Shown: positions 51,283 through 59,671 of the stretch, in pieces
Position numbering within the stretch: position 1 is the first letter of the stretch
How the letters are laid out: each line of letters opens with the position of its first letter
Origin: an uncultured Metabacillus sp.
GTDB taxonomy: Bacteria; Bacillota; Bacilli; Bacillales; Bacillaceae
NCBI RefSeq assembly: GCF_947503125.1
Contig: NZ_CANNCR010000018.1
Location: 1 to 64,000, forward strand
DNA: 64,000 nucleotides
Direction of reading: 5' to 3'
Made by a program: the position numbers and the translations under genes
The notes under the pieces: generated by a model
Told to the model about the DNA's origin: nothing
The model's input: the letters and a program-made list of their open reading frames with translations, nothing else
Database searches by the model: none

Positions 51283-52470
51283 ATGGATAAACGTGTCTAC
51301 TTATTAACAATCGTTTCGTTTGTTGTTGGAATGGTTGAATTGATAATCGGCGGGATCCTTGATTTAATTTCGTCAGATTTAAATATAGGCCTGGGAAAAG
51401 CAGGATTTCTCATCACAGTGTTCTCACTTGTTTTTGCGGTTGCGGCACCGGTTTTATTGACCATGACAGCGGGTGTTGAGCGAAAGCGATTAACCTTGCT
51501 TTCGTTATTAATCTTTTTCATCGGGAACGGCTTGGCTGTCTTCAGTCCATCCTATAGCATGCTGTTAATTGCGCGAATTATTTCCGCTGCGAGCGGATCC
51601 TTGCTTGTCGTATTATGTGTAACGATTGCTTCAAGCATTGTCGCAGAAAAATACCGGGCGCGTGCAATTGGCGTGGTATTTATGGGAATCAGCGCTTCTC
51701 TTGTGCTAGGTGTTCCCATCGGCTTGATGTTAGGAAATGAATTTGGATGGCGGGCTCCATTCATTCTGATTCTCGCGTTAACACTGCTATCAGTAATCGG
51801 TGTGTATTTCTTTATGGATAAAATTGATCCGAAGCCTGCCATACCAATTAGGGTTCAGCTTCGTACGTTGAAGAATCGGAAGGTATTATTTGCCCAGCTC
51901 ACATCCTTTTTATTTTTGGCAGGGCATTTAACACTATATGGCTATTTAACTCCATACTTAAAAATGGAGATTGGCCTTGATGGAACATGGGTAAGTATTG
52001 TCTACTTAATCTTTGGTGTTGCTGCCGTAGCTGGCGGAGGTATTGGCGGGTTTCTAGCTGACCGCTTCGGTACAAAGCCTACCATTTTGTTTGTGACGGT
52101 TGTTTTTGGAATTGCCATCTTTTCCATTCCATTTACGACTTTCGCTCTTCCGTTATTTTTAGCGGTCATGATGATTTGGAGCATGTTAAGCTGGGCGATT
52201 ACGCCTGCTATGCAAAGCTATCTAATCGAGTCTGCTCCTGAAACGTCTGAGATTCAGCAAAGCTTAAATAATTCTGCCCTTCATTTTGGTATTGCTTTTG
52301 GATCGTTTATCGGAGGGGCTGTGATCGAGAAAGGATCAGTCGCCTTAAACCCTCAAGTTGGAGGTTTAATTATTATTGCCGCTTTGGGAGCTGCAGTGAT
52401 ATCAATGGCTCAACATGATCATTCGTTCATGTCATTTACTAAAAATAGAGAAATGAACGAAAAAATATAA
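51283..52470 (+). CDS. pbuE: Purine base/nucleoside efflux pump, PbuE-like MFS
   Basis: 395-residue, twelve-helix MFS exporter following B. subtilis PbuE: VGMVELIIGGIL in helix 1, ERKRLTLLSLLIFF, YRARAIGVVFMGISASLVLGVPIG, LAGHLTLYGYLTPYL and MIWSMLSWAITPAMQSYLIE. ATG 51283 follows AAAGGGGAGC; the ORF extends further upstream only through the ribosome site. Followed by deoD, so excess purine bases released by phosphorolysis could be exported. Confidence 0.86.
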   Translation: MDKRVYLLTIVSFVVGMVELIIGGILDLISSDLNIGLGKAGFLITVFSLVFAVAAPVLLTMTAGVERKRLTLLSLLIFFIGNGLAVFSPSYSMLLIARIISAASGSLLVVLCVTIASSIVAEKYRARAIGVVFMGISASLVLGVPIGLMLGNEFGWRAPFILILALTLLSVIGVYFFMDKIDPKPAIPIRVQLRTLKNRKVLFAQLTSFLFLAGHLTLYGYLTPYLKMEIGLDGTWVSIVYLIFGVAAVAGGGIGGFLADRFGTKPTILFVTVVFGIAIFSIPFTTFALPLFLAVMMIWSMLSWAITPAMQSYLIESAPETSEIQQSLNNSALHFGIAFGSFIGGAVIEKGSVALNPQVGGLIIIAALGAAVISMAQHDHSFMSFTKNREMNEKI

Positions 52471-52506
52471 ATCTAGTTTTTTACTATTTACGATGGAGGT
52501 GAACAT

Positions 52507-52534
52507 CATGACAATTGTTACCCAATTGTCATGA
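52507..52534 (+). promoter_or_regulatory. Stem-loop and nine-codon ORF between ribosome site and deoD start
   Basis: GGAGGTG (52495-52501) is followed six bases later by ATG 52508, which opens an eight-residue [11 protein letters not shown] ending TGA 52532-52534. The ORF is almost wholly an 11-bp perfect inverted repeat, CATGACAATTG / CAATTGTCATG with a five-base loop (52507-52533). Its stop overlaps ATG 52531 of deoD (ATGA), suggesting translational coupling. Confidence 0.75.
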
Positions 52535-53250
52535 TCAATAAAATGAGTACACATATTAACGCTAAACAAGGTGAAATCGCAGAAACTATTCTATTGCCTG
52601 GAGATCCGCTTCGTGCAAAATATATTGCGGAGACATTTTTGGAAGATGTCATTTGCTATAACAATGTAAGAGGAATGTTAGGATTTACTGGAACATTTAA
52701 TGGAAAACGTGTGTCTGTGCAAGGTACTGGTATGGGAATTCCTTCTATTTCGATCTATGTCAATGAACTGATTCGTGACTATGGCGTAAAAAATTTAATT
52801 CGCGTGGGAACATGCGGTGCGATTCAAAAGGATGTGAATGTGCGAGATGTCATTGTTGCGATGACAGCTTGTACCGATTCGAATATAAACCGCCTAACCT
52901 TTCCGGGAATTGATTTTGCCCCATGTGCAAGCTTTGATTTATTAAAGAAGGCGTATGATTCTGGAGTTGAAAAAGGACTGTTTGTACGAGCGGGAAATGT
53001 TTTAACAGCGGATATTTTTTATCGTGATAGCATGGAAATAGTAGAGAAATTAGCCGCTTACGGGGTACTGGCTGTGGAAATGGAAACAACCGCTCTATAC
53101 ACCCTTGCCGCAAAATATGGTGTTAATGCCCTGTCAATCTTAACGGTTAGTGATCATATTTTCACTGGTGAAGAAACATCTGCTGAAGAACGGCAAACAA
53201 CCTTTAATGATATGATTGATATGGCGTTGATAGCAGCGATTTCGTCCTAA
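52531..53250 (+). CDS. deoD: Purine nucleoside phosphorylase, DeoD type
   Basis: Hexameric phosphorylase cleaving (deoxy)purine nucleosides with phosphate to base and (deoxy)ribose-1-phosphate. It has the family start [20 protein letters not shown], phosphate site [21 protein letters not shown] and the catalytic-region [11 protein letters not shown]. The family's usual first residue corresponds to ATG 52543 (235 residues), but that start has no ribosome site. ATG 52531 (239 residues) overlaps the stop of the upstream mini-ORF and may be used by coupling. In the same direction as pbuE, 60 bases after it. Confidence 0.95.
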   Translation: MINKMSTHINAKQGEIAETILLPGDPLRAKYIAETFLEDVICYNNVRGMLGFTGTFNGKRVSVQGTGMGIPSISIYVNELIRDYGVKNLIRVGTCGAIQKDVNVRDVIVAMTACTDSNINRLTFPGIDFAPCASFDLLKKAYDSGVEKGLFVRAGNVLTADIFYRDSMEIVEKLAAYGVLAVEMETTALYTLAAKYGVNALSILTVSDHIFTGEETSAEERQTTFNDMIDMALIAAISS

Positions 53251-53263
53251 TTTCTTCGGTAAG

Positions 53264-53290
53264 AGAGGCGGCTCATATGAGTCAGCCTCT
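53264..53290. terminator. Terminator after deoD
   Basis: AGAGGC / GCCTCT stem with an inner GCTCATATGAGTC palindrome, between convergent genes. Confidence 0.75.
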
Positions 53291-53310
53291 ATTTGTATTG
53301 AAAAAAATAC

Positions 53311-54072
53311 CTAGTAGCGCAATTTCATCAGAATGTTTTTGATCTCTTCATCATTCATCAACAGATCAAAATGCTTTTCATTAATTTTTGCCAGTGCCAC
53401 ATCATGGTAGAAGAACTCGGTAAAAACCTTGATAAATGGTTTTGACATTGTCTTCATGGCTTGCCAGGATTGATCCTCCATGCCGGCAAAAATGACTTCT
53501 TTATCGTCAACGATAATCAAGCGAAACCGTTCTAATGAATGGTGTTCTTTTGCTGGAATCAGTGAATGAATAGTCGATAAGGATGTTTCCAATTCACCAA
53601 CGACCAGCACCTCGACATCTACGCCTTGTTTTTCTTTTTCAGTTAACAATGGCAGGTATTCGTCTAGGTCATCCTTCCAGGCCGAAATACGGATTGATTC
53701 TTTGGCTTCTTGAACAAGCTGTTTACTTTGGGCGCGAATGGATGTATCCACCTTCAAGCTCCAGACATGCTCATCATTGTAGGACCGCTTTTTGATGCCG
53801 CTCTTTTTTAATTGTTCAACGTTTGCTTGAAATTCTGTTGTTAATTTTTCAATCGCAAGCGATAGTGGCAGCCCGGTATAAAGCTTTTTATTATCTGAAA
53901 TGGAATCCATTATCATGCCTTTTTCAATCATGCGTGAGATCACTTCATAAATTTTTGCCTTTGGGACACCTGAATATTTAACAATGGTAGTAGCGTCCAT
54001 AGGCTCCTCGCTTGTCGCCAGAACTTCATAAACTTTACTCTCATATTGTGAAAAGCCAAATTTTTGTAACAT
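53311..54072 (-). CDS. TrmB-family sugar-sensing regulator
   Basis: 253 residues: N-terminal winged helix (GFSQYESKVYEVLATSEEPM and YSGVPKAKIYEVISRMIEKG, about 5-60), a coiled-coil linker, and a phospholipase-D-like sensor domain (SIRISAWKDDLDEYLP, VDDKEVIFAGMED). TrmB proteins sense sugars or maltose-like ligands. Its target is not evident: neighbours are deoD (convergent) and the decayed ribulokinase. ATG 54072 follows TTGGAGGAACC. Confidence 0.85.
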   Translation of the reverse strand: MLQKFGFSQYESKVYEVLATSEEPMDATTIVKYSGVPKAKIYEVISRMIEKGMIMDSISDNKKLYTGLPLSLAIEKLTTEFQANVEQLKKSGIKKRSYNDEHVWSLKVDTSIRAQSKQLVQEAKESIRISAWKDDLDEYLPLLTEKEKQGVDVEVLVVGELETSLSTIHSLIPAKEHHSLERFRLIIVDDKEVIFAGMEDQSWQAMKTMSKPFIKVFTEFFYHDVALAKINEKHFDLLMNDEEIKNILMKLRY

Positions 54073-54304
54073 GGTTCCTCCAATGTTATCCTATAGAATT
54101 TTCTGTTTTAATAAAGGGGGATATCTATTAATCATAATCATATTGTAAGTGGAAAATCAATTTCAAAAGCTCCTTGCTTTAAATCTAATAACGGATTGTT
54201 TCAGGAAGAGGATGTACAAGCCTTGAAGCTCTGATTTTCTCAATGGATATTATTTCTTGCAAATATTGGAGTTATGTTATTTGCATAGAGCAATCATATA
54301 AAAA

Positions 54305-54336
54305 AGCTTCAAATCCTTTTTATTAGGATTGAAGCT
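54305..54336 (-). terminator. Terminator of the ribulokinase remnant
   Basis: AGCTTCAAATCCT / AGGATTGAAGCT stem with one bulged base; on the minus strand it is followed by six Ts. Confidence 0.8.
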
Positions 54337-54343
54337 CTATTTT

Positions 54344-55155
54344 TTAGGTAGACATTAATTCAATGGATTTATTCTTTTGATTTCGCAGCTTTTTTAATGT
54401 TTTCATCATTTCTACATGCTGTATACCATAGTAATATTTCCATGTAATTTTGATAGAAGTGTTGAACCAAACTCTGCATCAAGCTCATTAAAAAATTCCT
54501 CTGGAAATCCGTCTCTTTCGTTCCAAAAAGCCTTGAACCCTAAAGAGCAATTGTTTCTAATTAAGGTGGATGTCAGAGTTGAAACAATCCAGTCTGCAGC
54601 CTCTAAAAAATACGCTGAAGCTTCATATACATCACGAGCATCTTCAAAGACCTCATATATTTTCGGGATTGCCCATTCCTCTGAAATATTAAATCCCAAT
54701 TTTCGAAGCCATATTTCTTTTCTTTTAGTGGCTGCTTTATATATTTTGTCTGTTTGAACTTTTGTACGATGATGTTTCCAAAGCTTAGGCCAAGCATGAT
54801 GATAATACTTCCAATCCTTATGAAAACATAAAGGCGTAAGGTCGTAATCTACCGGTAAAATAGTAGATGATGTAAAGTCAACTCCTAAACCAATAATTTG
54901 ATTTGAATGGATGCCAGCTTTGGCCATCGCACAAGGTATTCCCACTTCTAAAACTTCCAAATAGTCTTGTGGATGCTGAAGAGCACTTCCTATAGGAATT
55001 CGTCTCGGATTGTCAGGTAATGATTCAGTTATAACCCCGTGTTTATATGGAATAACATGCATACCTTTTATCTCGCCGGTTTTTATATTAATAATTAATA
55101 CTCTTCCTGATTCTGAACCATAATCAATTCCAATTGAATAATGTGATTTTGTCAT
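54344..55155 (-). pseudogene. Ribulokinase (AraB-like FGGY kinase) with internal deletion
   Basis: The N-terminal half of a ribulokinase is intact: IGIDYGSESGRVLI, ALQHPQDYLEVLE, GLGVDFTSSTILPVD, KLWKHH, EAADWIVS and NCSLGFKAFW. The frame stops at 54412 after about 248 residues of an expected 550-560. In another frame immediately downstream, HVEMMKTLKKLRNQKNKS runs to a stop at 54344, which looks like the C-terminal tail of the same kinase family. Thus roughly half the gene, including the C-terminal ATPase lobe, is deleted. ATG 55155 follows GAGGGGTG. The kinase step of the neighbouring pentitol cluster is therefore lost here. Confidence 0.8.
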
Positions 55156-55206
55156 TGTTTCGTACACCCCTCATTGTAAACCTTTTCAAAATCTAAAAGT
55201 AATTTT

Positions 55207-55234
55207 AACACAAATGAACAATAATGAGCAATAA
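55207..55234. promoter_or_regulatory. DeoR-type operator repeats, site 1
   Basis: CACAAATGAACAATAATGAG and the following CAATAAA contain repeated TGARCA words, upstream of the ribulokinase remnant and the divergent polyol permease. A second element, CATAAATAAACAAAAGTG, lies at 55323-55340. Confidence 0.5.
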
Positions 55235-55415
55235 ATTTATAAAAAACGATAAAAATCGCGTATTTTTTGTTAAAAATATATTGAATTAATTAAAATTACA
55301 CATTAATTTTAATGATAACAAGCATAAATAAACAAAAGTGAAAGAGGTGGACGCTCATTCTTTTCTGTAAGCTCGTTTTTGTTATGTTTAACATTTAATA
55401 GAGGAGGTAGCAAGC

Positions 55416-56666
55416 ATGAATACAATTTTAAATAAAATGGGGTTGCCGAGTAATCTCGTTTGGGGCTATTTGGGAGTATTGGTTTTTATGATGGGGGATG
55501 GTCTTGAGATTGCTTGGTTAAGCCCATGGCTGATAGAAAATGGATTTAGTGTACAACAGAATTCCTTGTTGTTTGCTGTGTATGGTGTGACAATTACTCT
55601 TTCATCTTGGTTTTCAGGCGTATTAGTCGAATCATTTGGACCGAAGAGAACGATGTGGCTTGGTGTACTCATGTATATTTTAGGGACAACAGGCTTTATT
55701 GGTTTAGGGGTAGCTGCGGATTTACATTATGGAATGATGCTTGTTTTTTATTCTGTAAGAGGGTTAGGATATCCATTGTTTGCTTATTCATTCTTAGTGT
55801 GGATTGCTTACAGGGCCCCGCAAGAAAAGCTTGGAACTGCTGTAGGCTGGTTTTGGTTTGTGTTTACAGGGGGGTTAAATGTATTGGGTGCTTATTATTC
55901 AACTTGGGCTATAAAGCATTTAGGCCATGTTAATACCTTGTGGAGCTCGATTATCGTTGTTTTGATTGGTGCAGTTTTAGCATTATTTGTGAATCGAGAT
56001 AAATTAGAAAGAAAGTCGAAACAAGGGGCACAGGGCAAAGCGAAGGAATTATTGAAAGGGCTTACCATTGTCAAGGAAGAACCCAAAGTCTTGTTGGGAG
56101 GCATCGTTCGTACGATCAATACGACAGCCCAATTTGCTTTTCCTGTTTTCTTGCCAACTTATCTTGAGGATTATGGAGTTCCGACCACAACATGGCTTGG
56201 AATATGGGGGACCATTTTTATCGGGAATATTCTCTTTAATCTTTTATTCGGAATCATTGGCGACAAATTAGGCTGGCAAAATACGATCATGTGGTTTGGC
56301 GGAGTGGGATGCGGTATTACGACTTTAGCGTTATATTATGCTCCTCAATGGTTTTCTGGAAACATTTGGGTTGTAGGATTTATCGGTTTCTTATGGGGAG
56401 CTCTATTAGCTGGATATGTACCGCTTTCTGCACTTGTCCCATCTTTGGTAAAAGAAAATAAAGGGGCTGCTATGTCTATTCTAAATCTTGGAGCAGGTTT
56501 TCCAGTTTTTCTTGGACCAGCAATCGTAGGTGTCTTTATTGGAGAAATTGGCCCTCAAGGAGTCGTGTGGATTTTAGCTATTTTATATTTCGTAAGTGCC
56601 CTATTAACAAAGTTTATTAGTGTTCCAGAGCAAAAGAAATCACAAGTAGAAAAAGCAGTTTCCTAA
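55416..56666 (+). CDS. Pentitol permease (RbtT/DalT-type MFS)
   Basis: 416-residue twelve-helix symporter of the polyol-permease family. The N-terminal LPSNLVWGYLGVLVFMMGDG and LEIAWLSPWLIENG are family hallmarks, followed by SVRGLGYPLFAYSFLVW, GWFWFVFTGGLNVLGAYYS and LSALVPSLVKENKG. ATG follows AGAGGAGG. With the TarJ-like dehydrogenase and DeoR regulator behind it, ribitol or an arabinitol is the likely substrate. Confidence 0.88.
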   Translation: MNTILNKMGLPSNLVWGYLGVLVFMMGDGLEIAWLSPWLIENGFSVQQNSLLFAVYGVTITLSSWFSGVLVESFGPKRTMWLGVLMYILGTTGFIGLGVAADLHYGMMLVFYSVRGLGYPLFAYSFLVWIAYRAPQEKLGTAVGWFWFVFTGGLNVLGAYYSTWAIKHLGHVNTLWSSIIVVLIGAVLALFVNRDKLERKSKQGAQGKAKELLKGLTIVKEEPKVLLGGIVRTINTTAQFAFPVFLPTYLEDYGVPTTTWLGIWGTIFIGNILFNLLFGIIGDKLGWQNTIMWFGGVGCGITTLALYYAPQWFSGNIWVVGFIGFLWGALLAGYVPLSALVPSLVKENKGAAMSILNLGAGFPVFLGPAIVGVFIGEIGPQGVVWILAILYFVSALLTKFISVPEQKKSQVEKAVS

Positions 56667-56780
56667 TGATTAATATACCCATGAATTTTTACACATTTGT
56701 GTAAAAAAATAATGGGTATTATTCATTTAAAAGGATGCGCATAATTGCTTATATTCATTTTGTTTACATTTAAAAAATGA

Positions 56781-56837
56781 TTGACTTCGTATTTTTAATG
56801 ATATTATCATAATTAATGAACAAAAATAAACATTTTA
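56781..56837 (+). promoter_or_regulatory. Promoter and DeoR-type operator, site 2
   Basis: TTGACT (56781-56786), 18-base spacer, TATCAT (56805-56810), then AATGAACAAAAATAAACA (56816-56833) with TGAACA/TAAACA repeats over the transcription start of the dehydrogenase gene. Confidence 0.6.
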
Positions 56838-56915
56838 TTCACTTATTCAAGCATTTGTAGGAAGGGAATTGAAGAATAGTGCCAATTTTTAATGATGATG
56901 AGGAGGACTAGGAGT

Positions 56916-58004
56916 ATGCAATCAACAAAAACATCCGTAGATTCACGTACATTTCGTTTAGTAAATCCGGGACAAGTAGAGGAAATCATTGTACAGCGAT
57001 CGATTCGAAAAGGAGAAGTTGCAGTAGAGCCAACAATAGGAAGTATATGTCATGCAGATTTAAGGTATTATATGGGGCTTAGAAGGCCGGAAGCACTTGC
57101 TAAAAAGCTGCCTATGGCCCTTCTTCATGAGGGAATAGGAAGGATCGTAGAAAGCAGCTCAGATTCACTAAAAGTAGGTCAAAGAGTTGTCATTGTTCCC
57201 AATATACCTGGAAAAGAGGATACTGAAGAGTGCAGTTCTTTATGTGATAAAGAGTTTATTGATAATTACAGTGAGAAAAATCATTTCTTAGGAAGCGGCT
57301 ATGATGGAATAGCACAGAGCCGCTTAGTATTACCAGAAGCGTGTGCAATTCCAATTCCAGATCAAATTCCAGATGAAATTGCAGTCTTGGCTGAATTATG
57401 TACAGTTTCCTATCATGCGCTAAGCAGAGTAAAGGGTAAACTAGCATTTCCTAAAGTAAAGGTTGCTGTTTTTGGAGATGGTCCAGTTGGATACTTAACA
57501 GCTGCGATGCTTCATCATATTTATGGGCTTGATCAGACAAGATTGAAAGTTTTTGGTGCAATTCCGGAAAAGCTTGAGCAATTCAGTTTTGCTGATCGTG
57601 CTCTCGTACAAGAGTTTGATATTTTCGAAGCTGAAAAAGTGGATATAGTTATAGAGTGTACAGGAGGGAGATTTAGTGAAAGTGCAGTGAATCAAGGGAT
57701 TGATTTATTAGCACGAGGTGGTTCTCTAATTTTAATGGGAGTAACAGAAGAAAGAGTGCCAATTAATACGCGGGATGTATTAGAAAAAGGACTTACCTTA
57801 TATGGAAGCAGCAGAAGCTCAGCACCTGATTATCATGCCGTGTTATCAGCCATGCAAAACATCGAATATCAAGAAACCTTGCGAGCGATTCTTCCAGAAA
57901 AATTTACACCGATCGAAAATGTTAACGATTTTAAAGAAGCAATGGATTCCGCTGCTGAGCATAAAAGCTGGCAAAAGGTCATCCTTGATTTCAATTGGTC
58001 ATAA
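56916..58004 (+). CDS. TarJ-like ribitol-5-phosphate 2-dehydrogenase family protein
   Basis: 362-residue medium-chain dehydrogenase matching TarJ: FRLVNPGQVEEI, SICHADLRYYMGLRRPE, KLPMALLHEGIGRI, FGDGPVGYLTAAML, IECTGGRFSESAVNQ and KGLTLYGSSRS. Teichoic-acid TarJ reduces ribulose-5-phosphate for cell-wall ribitol. Here no tarI or teichoic gene is nearby, and a pentitol permease and DeoR repressor are, so oxidation of ribitol-5-phosphate (or a related pentitol phosphate) to ribulose-5-phosphate in catabolism is more likely. ATG 56916 follows AGGAGGACTAGGAG; upstream in-frame ATGs precede that site. Confidence 0.85.
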   Translation: MQSTKTSVDSRTFRLVNPGQVEEIIVQRSIRKGEVAVEPTIGSICHADLRYYMGLRRPEALAKKLPMALLHEGIGRIVESSSDSLKVGQRVVIVPNIPGKEDTEECSSLCDKEFIDNYSEKNHFLGSGYDGIAQSRLVLPEACAIPIPDQIPDEIAVLAELCTVSYHALSRVKGKLAFPKVKVAVFGDGPVGYLTAAMLHHIYGLDQTRLKVFGAIPEKLEQFSFADRALVQEFDIFEAEKVDIVIECTGGRFSESAVNQGIDLLARGGSLILMGVTEERVPINTRDVLEKGLTLYGSSRSSAPDYHAVLSAMQNIEYQETLRAILPEKFTPIENVNDFKEAMDSAAEHKSWQKVILDFNWS

Positions 58005-58014
58005 TGCTTGAATA

Positions 58015-58052
58015 CAGTCTGCCTTTAGCAATTAAGGGCGGACTGTTTTTTT
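58015..58052 (+). terminator. Terminator after the TarJ-like gene
   Basis: CAGTCTGCC / GGGCGGACTG stem followed by seven Ts. Confidence 0.9.
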
Positions 58053-58100
58053 AATAATATCAGAATTTATATATTTTCTTAACATAGCTTGCGTTTCTGA

Positions 58101-58223
58101 ATCTAGCTCCAGGCGCCATCGGCTCGAGGTCATAAGTCAAACAGGAATTGAAGGTAAAGTACACCTTCTATTCCTGTTCGCCTTATGCTTGTCGCCGATA
58201 GGCAGGCGCCTTGCGCTTTTTTT
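58101..58223. repeat. Bacillaceae palindromic intergenic repeat, copy 2
   Basis: Begins ATCTAGCTCCAGGCGCC and ends GGCGCCTTGCGCTTTTTTT. Its central arms ACAGGAAT/ATTCCTGT differ from copy 1 (ATAGGAAT/ATTCCTAT) by matched changes that keep pairing. The T run could also let it terminate transcription. Confidence 0.92.
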
Positions 58224-58236
58224 ATTTTCTATATGC

Positions 58237-58296
58237 TTGACAATCAACTTCAATTAAACATAATCTTAAATAAGATAAACATAAATGAACATAAAA
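58237..58296 (+). promoter_or_regulatory. Promoter and DeoR-type operator, site 3
   Basis: TTGACA (58237-58242), 16-base spacer, CATAAT (58259-58264), then GATAAACATAAATGAACA (58274-58291) with repeated AACATAAA words: probable autoregulation site of the DeoR gene. Confidence 0.65.
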
Positions 58297-58334
58297 ATTG
58301 TGAAATATAAGAAATGTTTTAAAGGAGGACTGTC

Positions 58335-59096
58335 ATGCTAGCTGCGGAGCGAAAGCTGAAAATCATTGATTATGTCAAAAAAAATAATGTTGCTTCAGTT
58401 GCCCAATTATCAGCCGAATTCAATGTGCATGAAGCTACAATTCGAAGAGATTTGTCTGAAATTGAAAAAGAGGGACTTTTAAGGAGGACACATGGAGGAG
58501 TTGTGCTTGGTGAAGGGATCAGCTCAGAACCATCGTTTACCGTCCGTGTGACAGAAAGGGTAGACGAAAAGCAAAGAATTGGAGAAAAAGCTGCCGCGAT
58601 GATTAACGAGGGAGAACATATCATCCTAGACTCAGGCACAACAACCTTGCAGATTGCTAAAAATATCGTGAATAGGTCAAATATAACGGTCGTAACAAAT
58701 GACGTGAATATTGCAGCGGAGCTGAGAGATTCAAAAGGGATTAAAGTTATTGTAACAGGAGGGATTCTTTATCCTGAAAGCTTTATGTTAAATGGCATGT
58801 TTACGAATGAAGTATTAAAGACGTTGCATGTGCATAAAGCTTTTGTTGGAACTCCGGCAATTCACCCTGAATTTGGGCTTACTCATTTTGAAGAGCAGTT
58901 AGTTCCTGCAAAAATGGGCATGATTCAAGCGGCTAAAGAAGTCATTGTTGTTACTGACCATACGAAAATAGGCGGTGTTTCCCTTCATACTGTATCTCCG
59001 ATCAATAACATACACAAGCTTGTTACAGGTAAAGAAGCTTCAGAGCTTCAAATCCACCAATTTGAGGAGAAGGGCATAAGCGTTATTACGGCATAA
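58335..59096 (+). CDS. DeoR-family repressor of the pentitol cluster
   Basis: 253 residues: N-terminal DeoR helix-turn-helix (NNVASVAQLSAEFNVHEATI then RRDLSEIEKEGLLRRTHGG) and C-terminal sugar-phosphate sensor (LDSGTTTLQIAKN, VVTNDVNIA, KAFVGTPAIHPEFG, DHTKIGGVSLH). ATG 58335 follows AAAGGAGG. AT-rich TGAACA/TAAACA repeats before this gene, the TarJ-like gene and the permease are candidate sites. The inducer is probably the pentitol-derived ketose phosphate. Confidence 0.9.
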   Translation: MLAAERKLKIIDYVKKNNVASVAQLSAEFNVHEATIRRDLSEIEKEGLLRRTHGGVVLGEGISSEPSFTVRVTERVDEKQRIGEKAAAMINEGEHIILDSGTTTLQIAKNIVNRSNITVVTNDVNIAAELRDSKGIKVIVTGGILYPESFMLNGMFTNEVLKTLHVHKAFVGTPAIHPEFGLTHFEEQLVPAKMGMIQAAKEVIVVTDHTKIGGVSLHTVSPINNIHKLVTGKEASELQIHQFEEKGISVITA

Positions 59097-59210
59097 TTTT
59101 AGAAAAATTCTAACTGAGCTATTGGTTTGACTTTGTCAATTCTACTGTTGAAAATGTAACTGACGTCCTCCTATGACCATGATAAAAAGTAAAAAATTAA
59201 CTTTTTCACT

Positions 59211-59243
59211 CCCCATTTTAAATCTATATGGCGAAATGGGGAT
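59211..59243. terminator. Hairpin after the DeoR gene
   Basis: CCCCATTT / AAATGGGG perfect stem with a T-poor tail; likely terminator. Confidence 0.6.
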
Positions 59244-59337
59244 GTTTATATAATAAATAAAGACAATGAATTTTAAACAAAAGTTAAAGTTTTTCAATTA
59301 TGGATGATAAGAATCCGAAACGAAACATATAATAAAA

Positions 59338-59369
59338 GCGACACTAAAAGATCTGTGTCGCTATTTTTT
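59338..59369. terminator. Bidirectional terminator
   Basis: GCGACAC / GTGTCGC stem; TATTTTTT on the plus side and T-rich DNA on the minus side. It directly follows the minus-strand micro-ORF. Confidence 0.85.
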
Positions 59370-59370
59370 A

Positions 59371-59433
59371 TTATGAACGTTTACCAGTACCGCCTACATC
59401 TCTTGTTACATCTTTTCTTTCATCTCTTGTCAA
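59371..59433 (-). CDS. Candidate 20-residue microprotein
   Basis: TTG start at 59433 (complement) behind GTGAGGTG; product begins LTRDERKDVTRDVGG and ends GKRS, very charged. The strong terminator begins right after the stop codon. Ribosome site, start, stop and terminator are in perfect order, but the short length makes chance possible. Confidence 0.4.
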   Translation of the reverse strand: MTRDERKDVTRDVGGTGKRS

Positions 59434-59504
59434 TTTAAGCACCTCACTAACATTTTGTATTGTTTAGTAAATTATAAAATTCTTATACTTTGGATAAACG
59501 CGCG

Positions 59505-59630
59505 ATATCCAGCTCCAGCGCCTAGCCCCCTCGAGGTCATAAGCCAATTTAGAATTGAAGGCAAAGAGCGCCTTCTATTCTAAATCGTCTTATGCTTGTC
59601 GGGGCTGAACGAGGCACTTGCGCTTTTGTT
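59505..59630. repeat. Bacillaceae palindromic intergenic repeat, copy 3
   Basis: Begins ATATCCAGCTCCAGCGCCTA and ends GGCACTTGCGCTTTTGTTC. Central arms ATTTAGAAT / ATTCTAAAT again differ from the other copies by compensating changes; outer arms TAGCCCC / GGGGCT. Confidence 0.9.
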
Positions 59631-59671
59631 CTTACTCATAAGTTGTCCACGAAAAGGAGGTGATATACATA

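Noticed and set aside
56916-58004. Teichoic-acid biosynthesis (tarJ)
   Set aside because: No tarI, glycosyltransferase or wall gene is nearby; permease and DeoR context points to catabolism.
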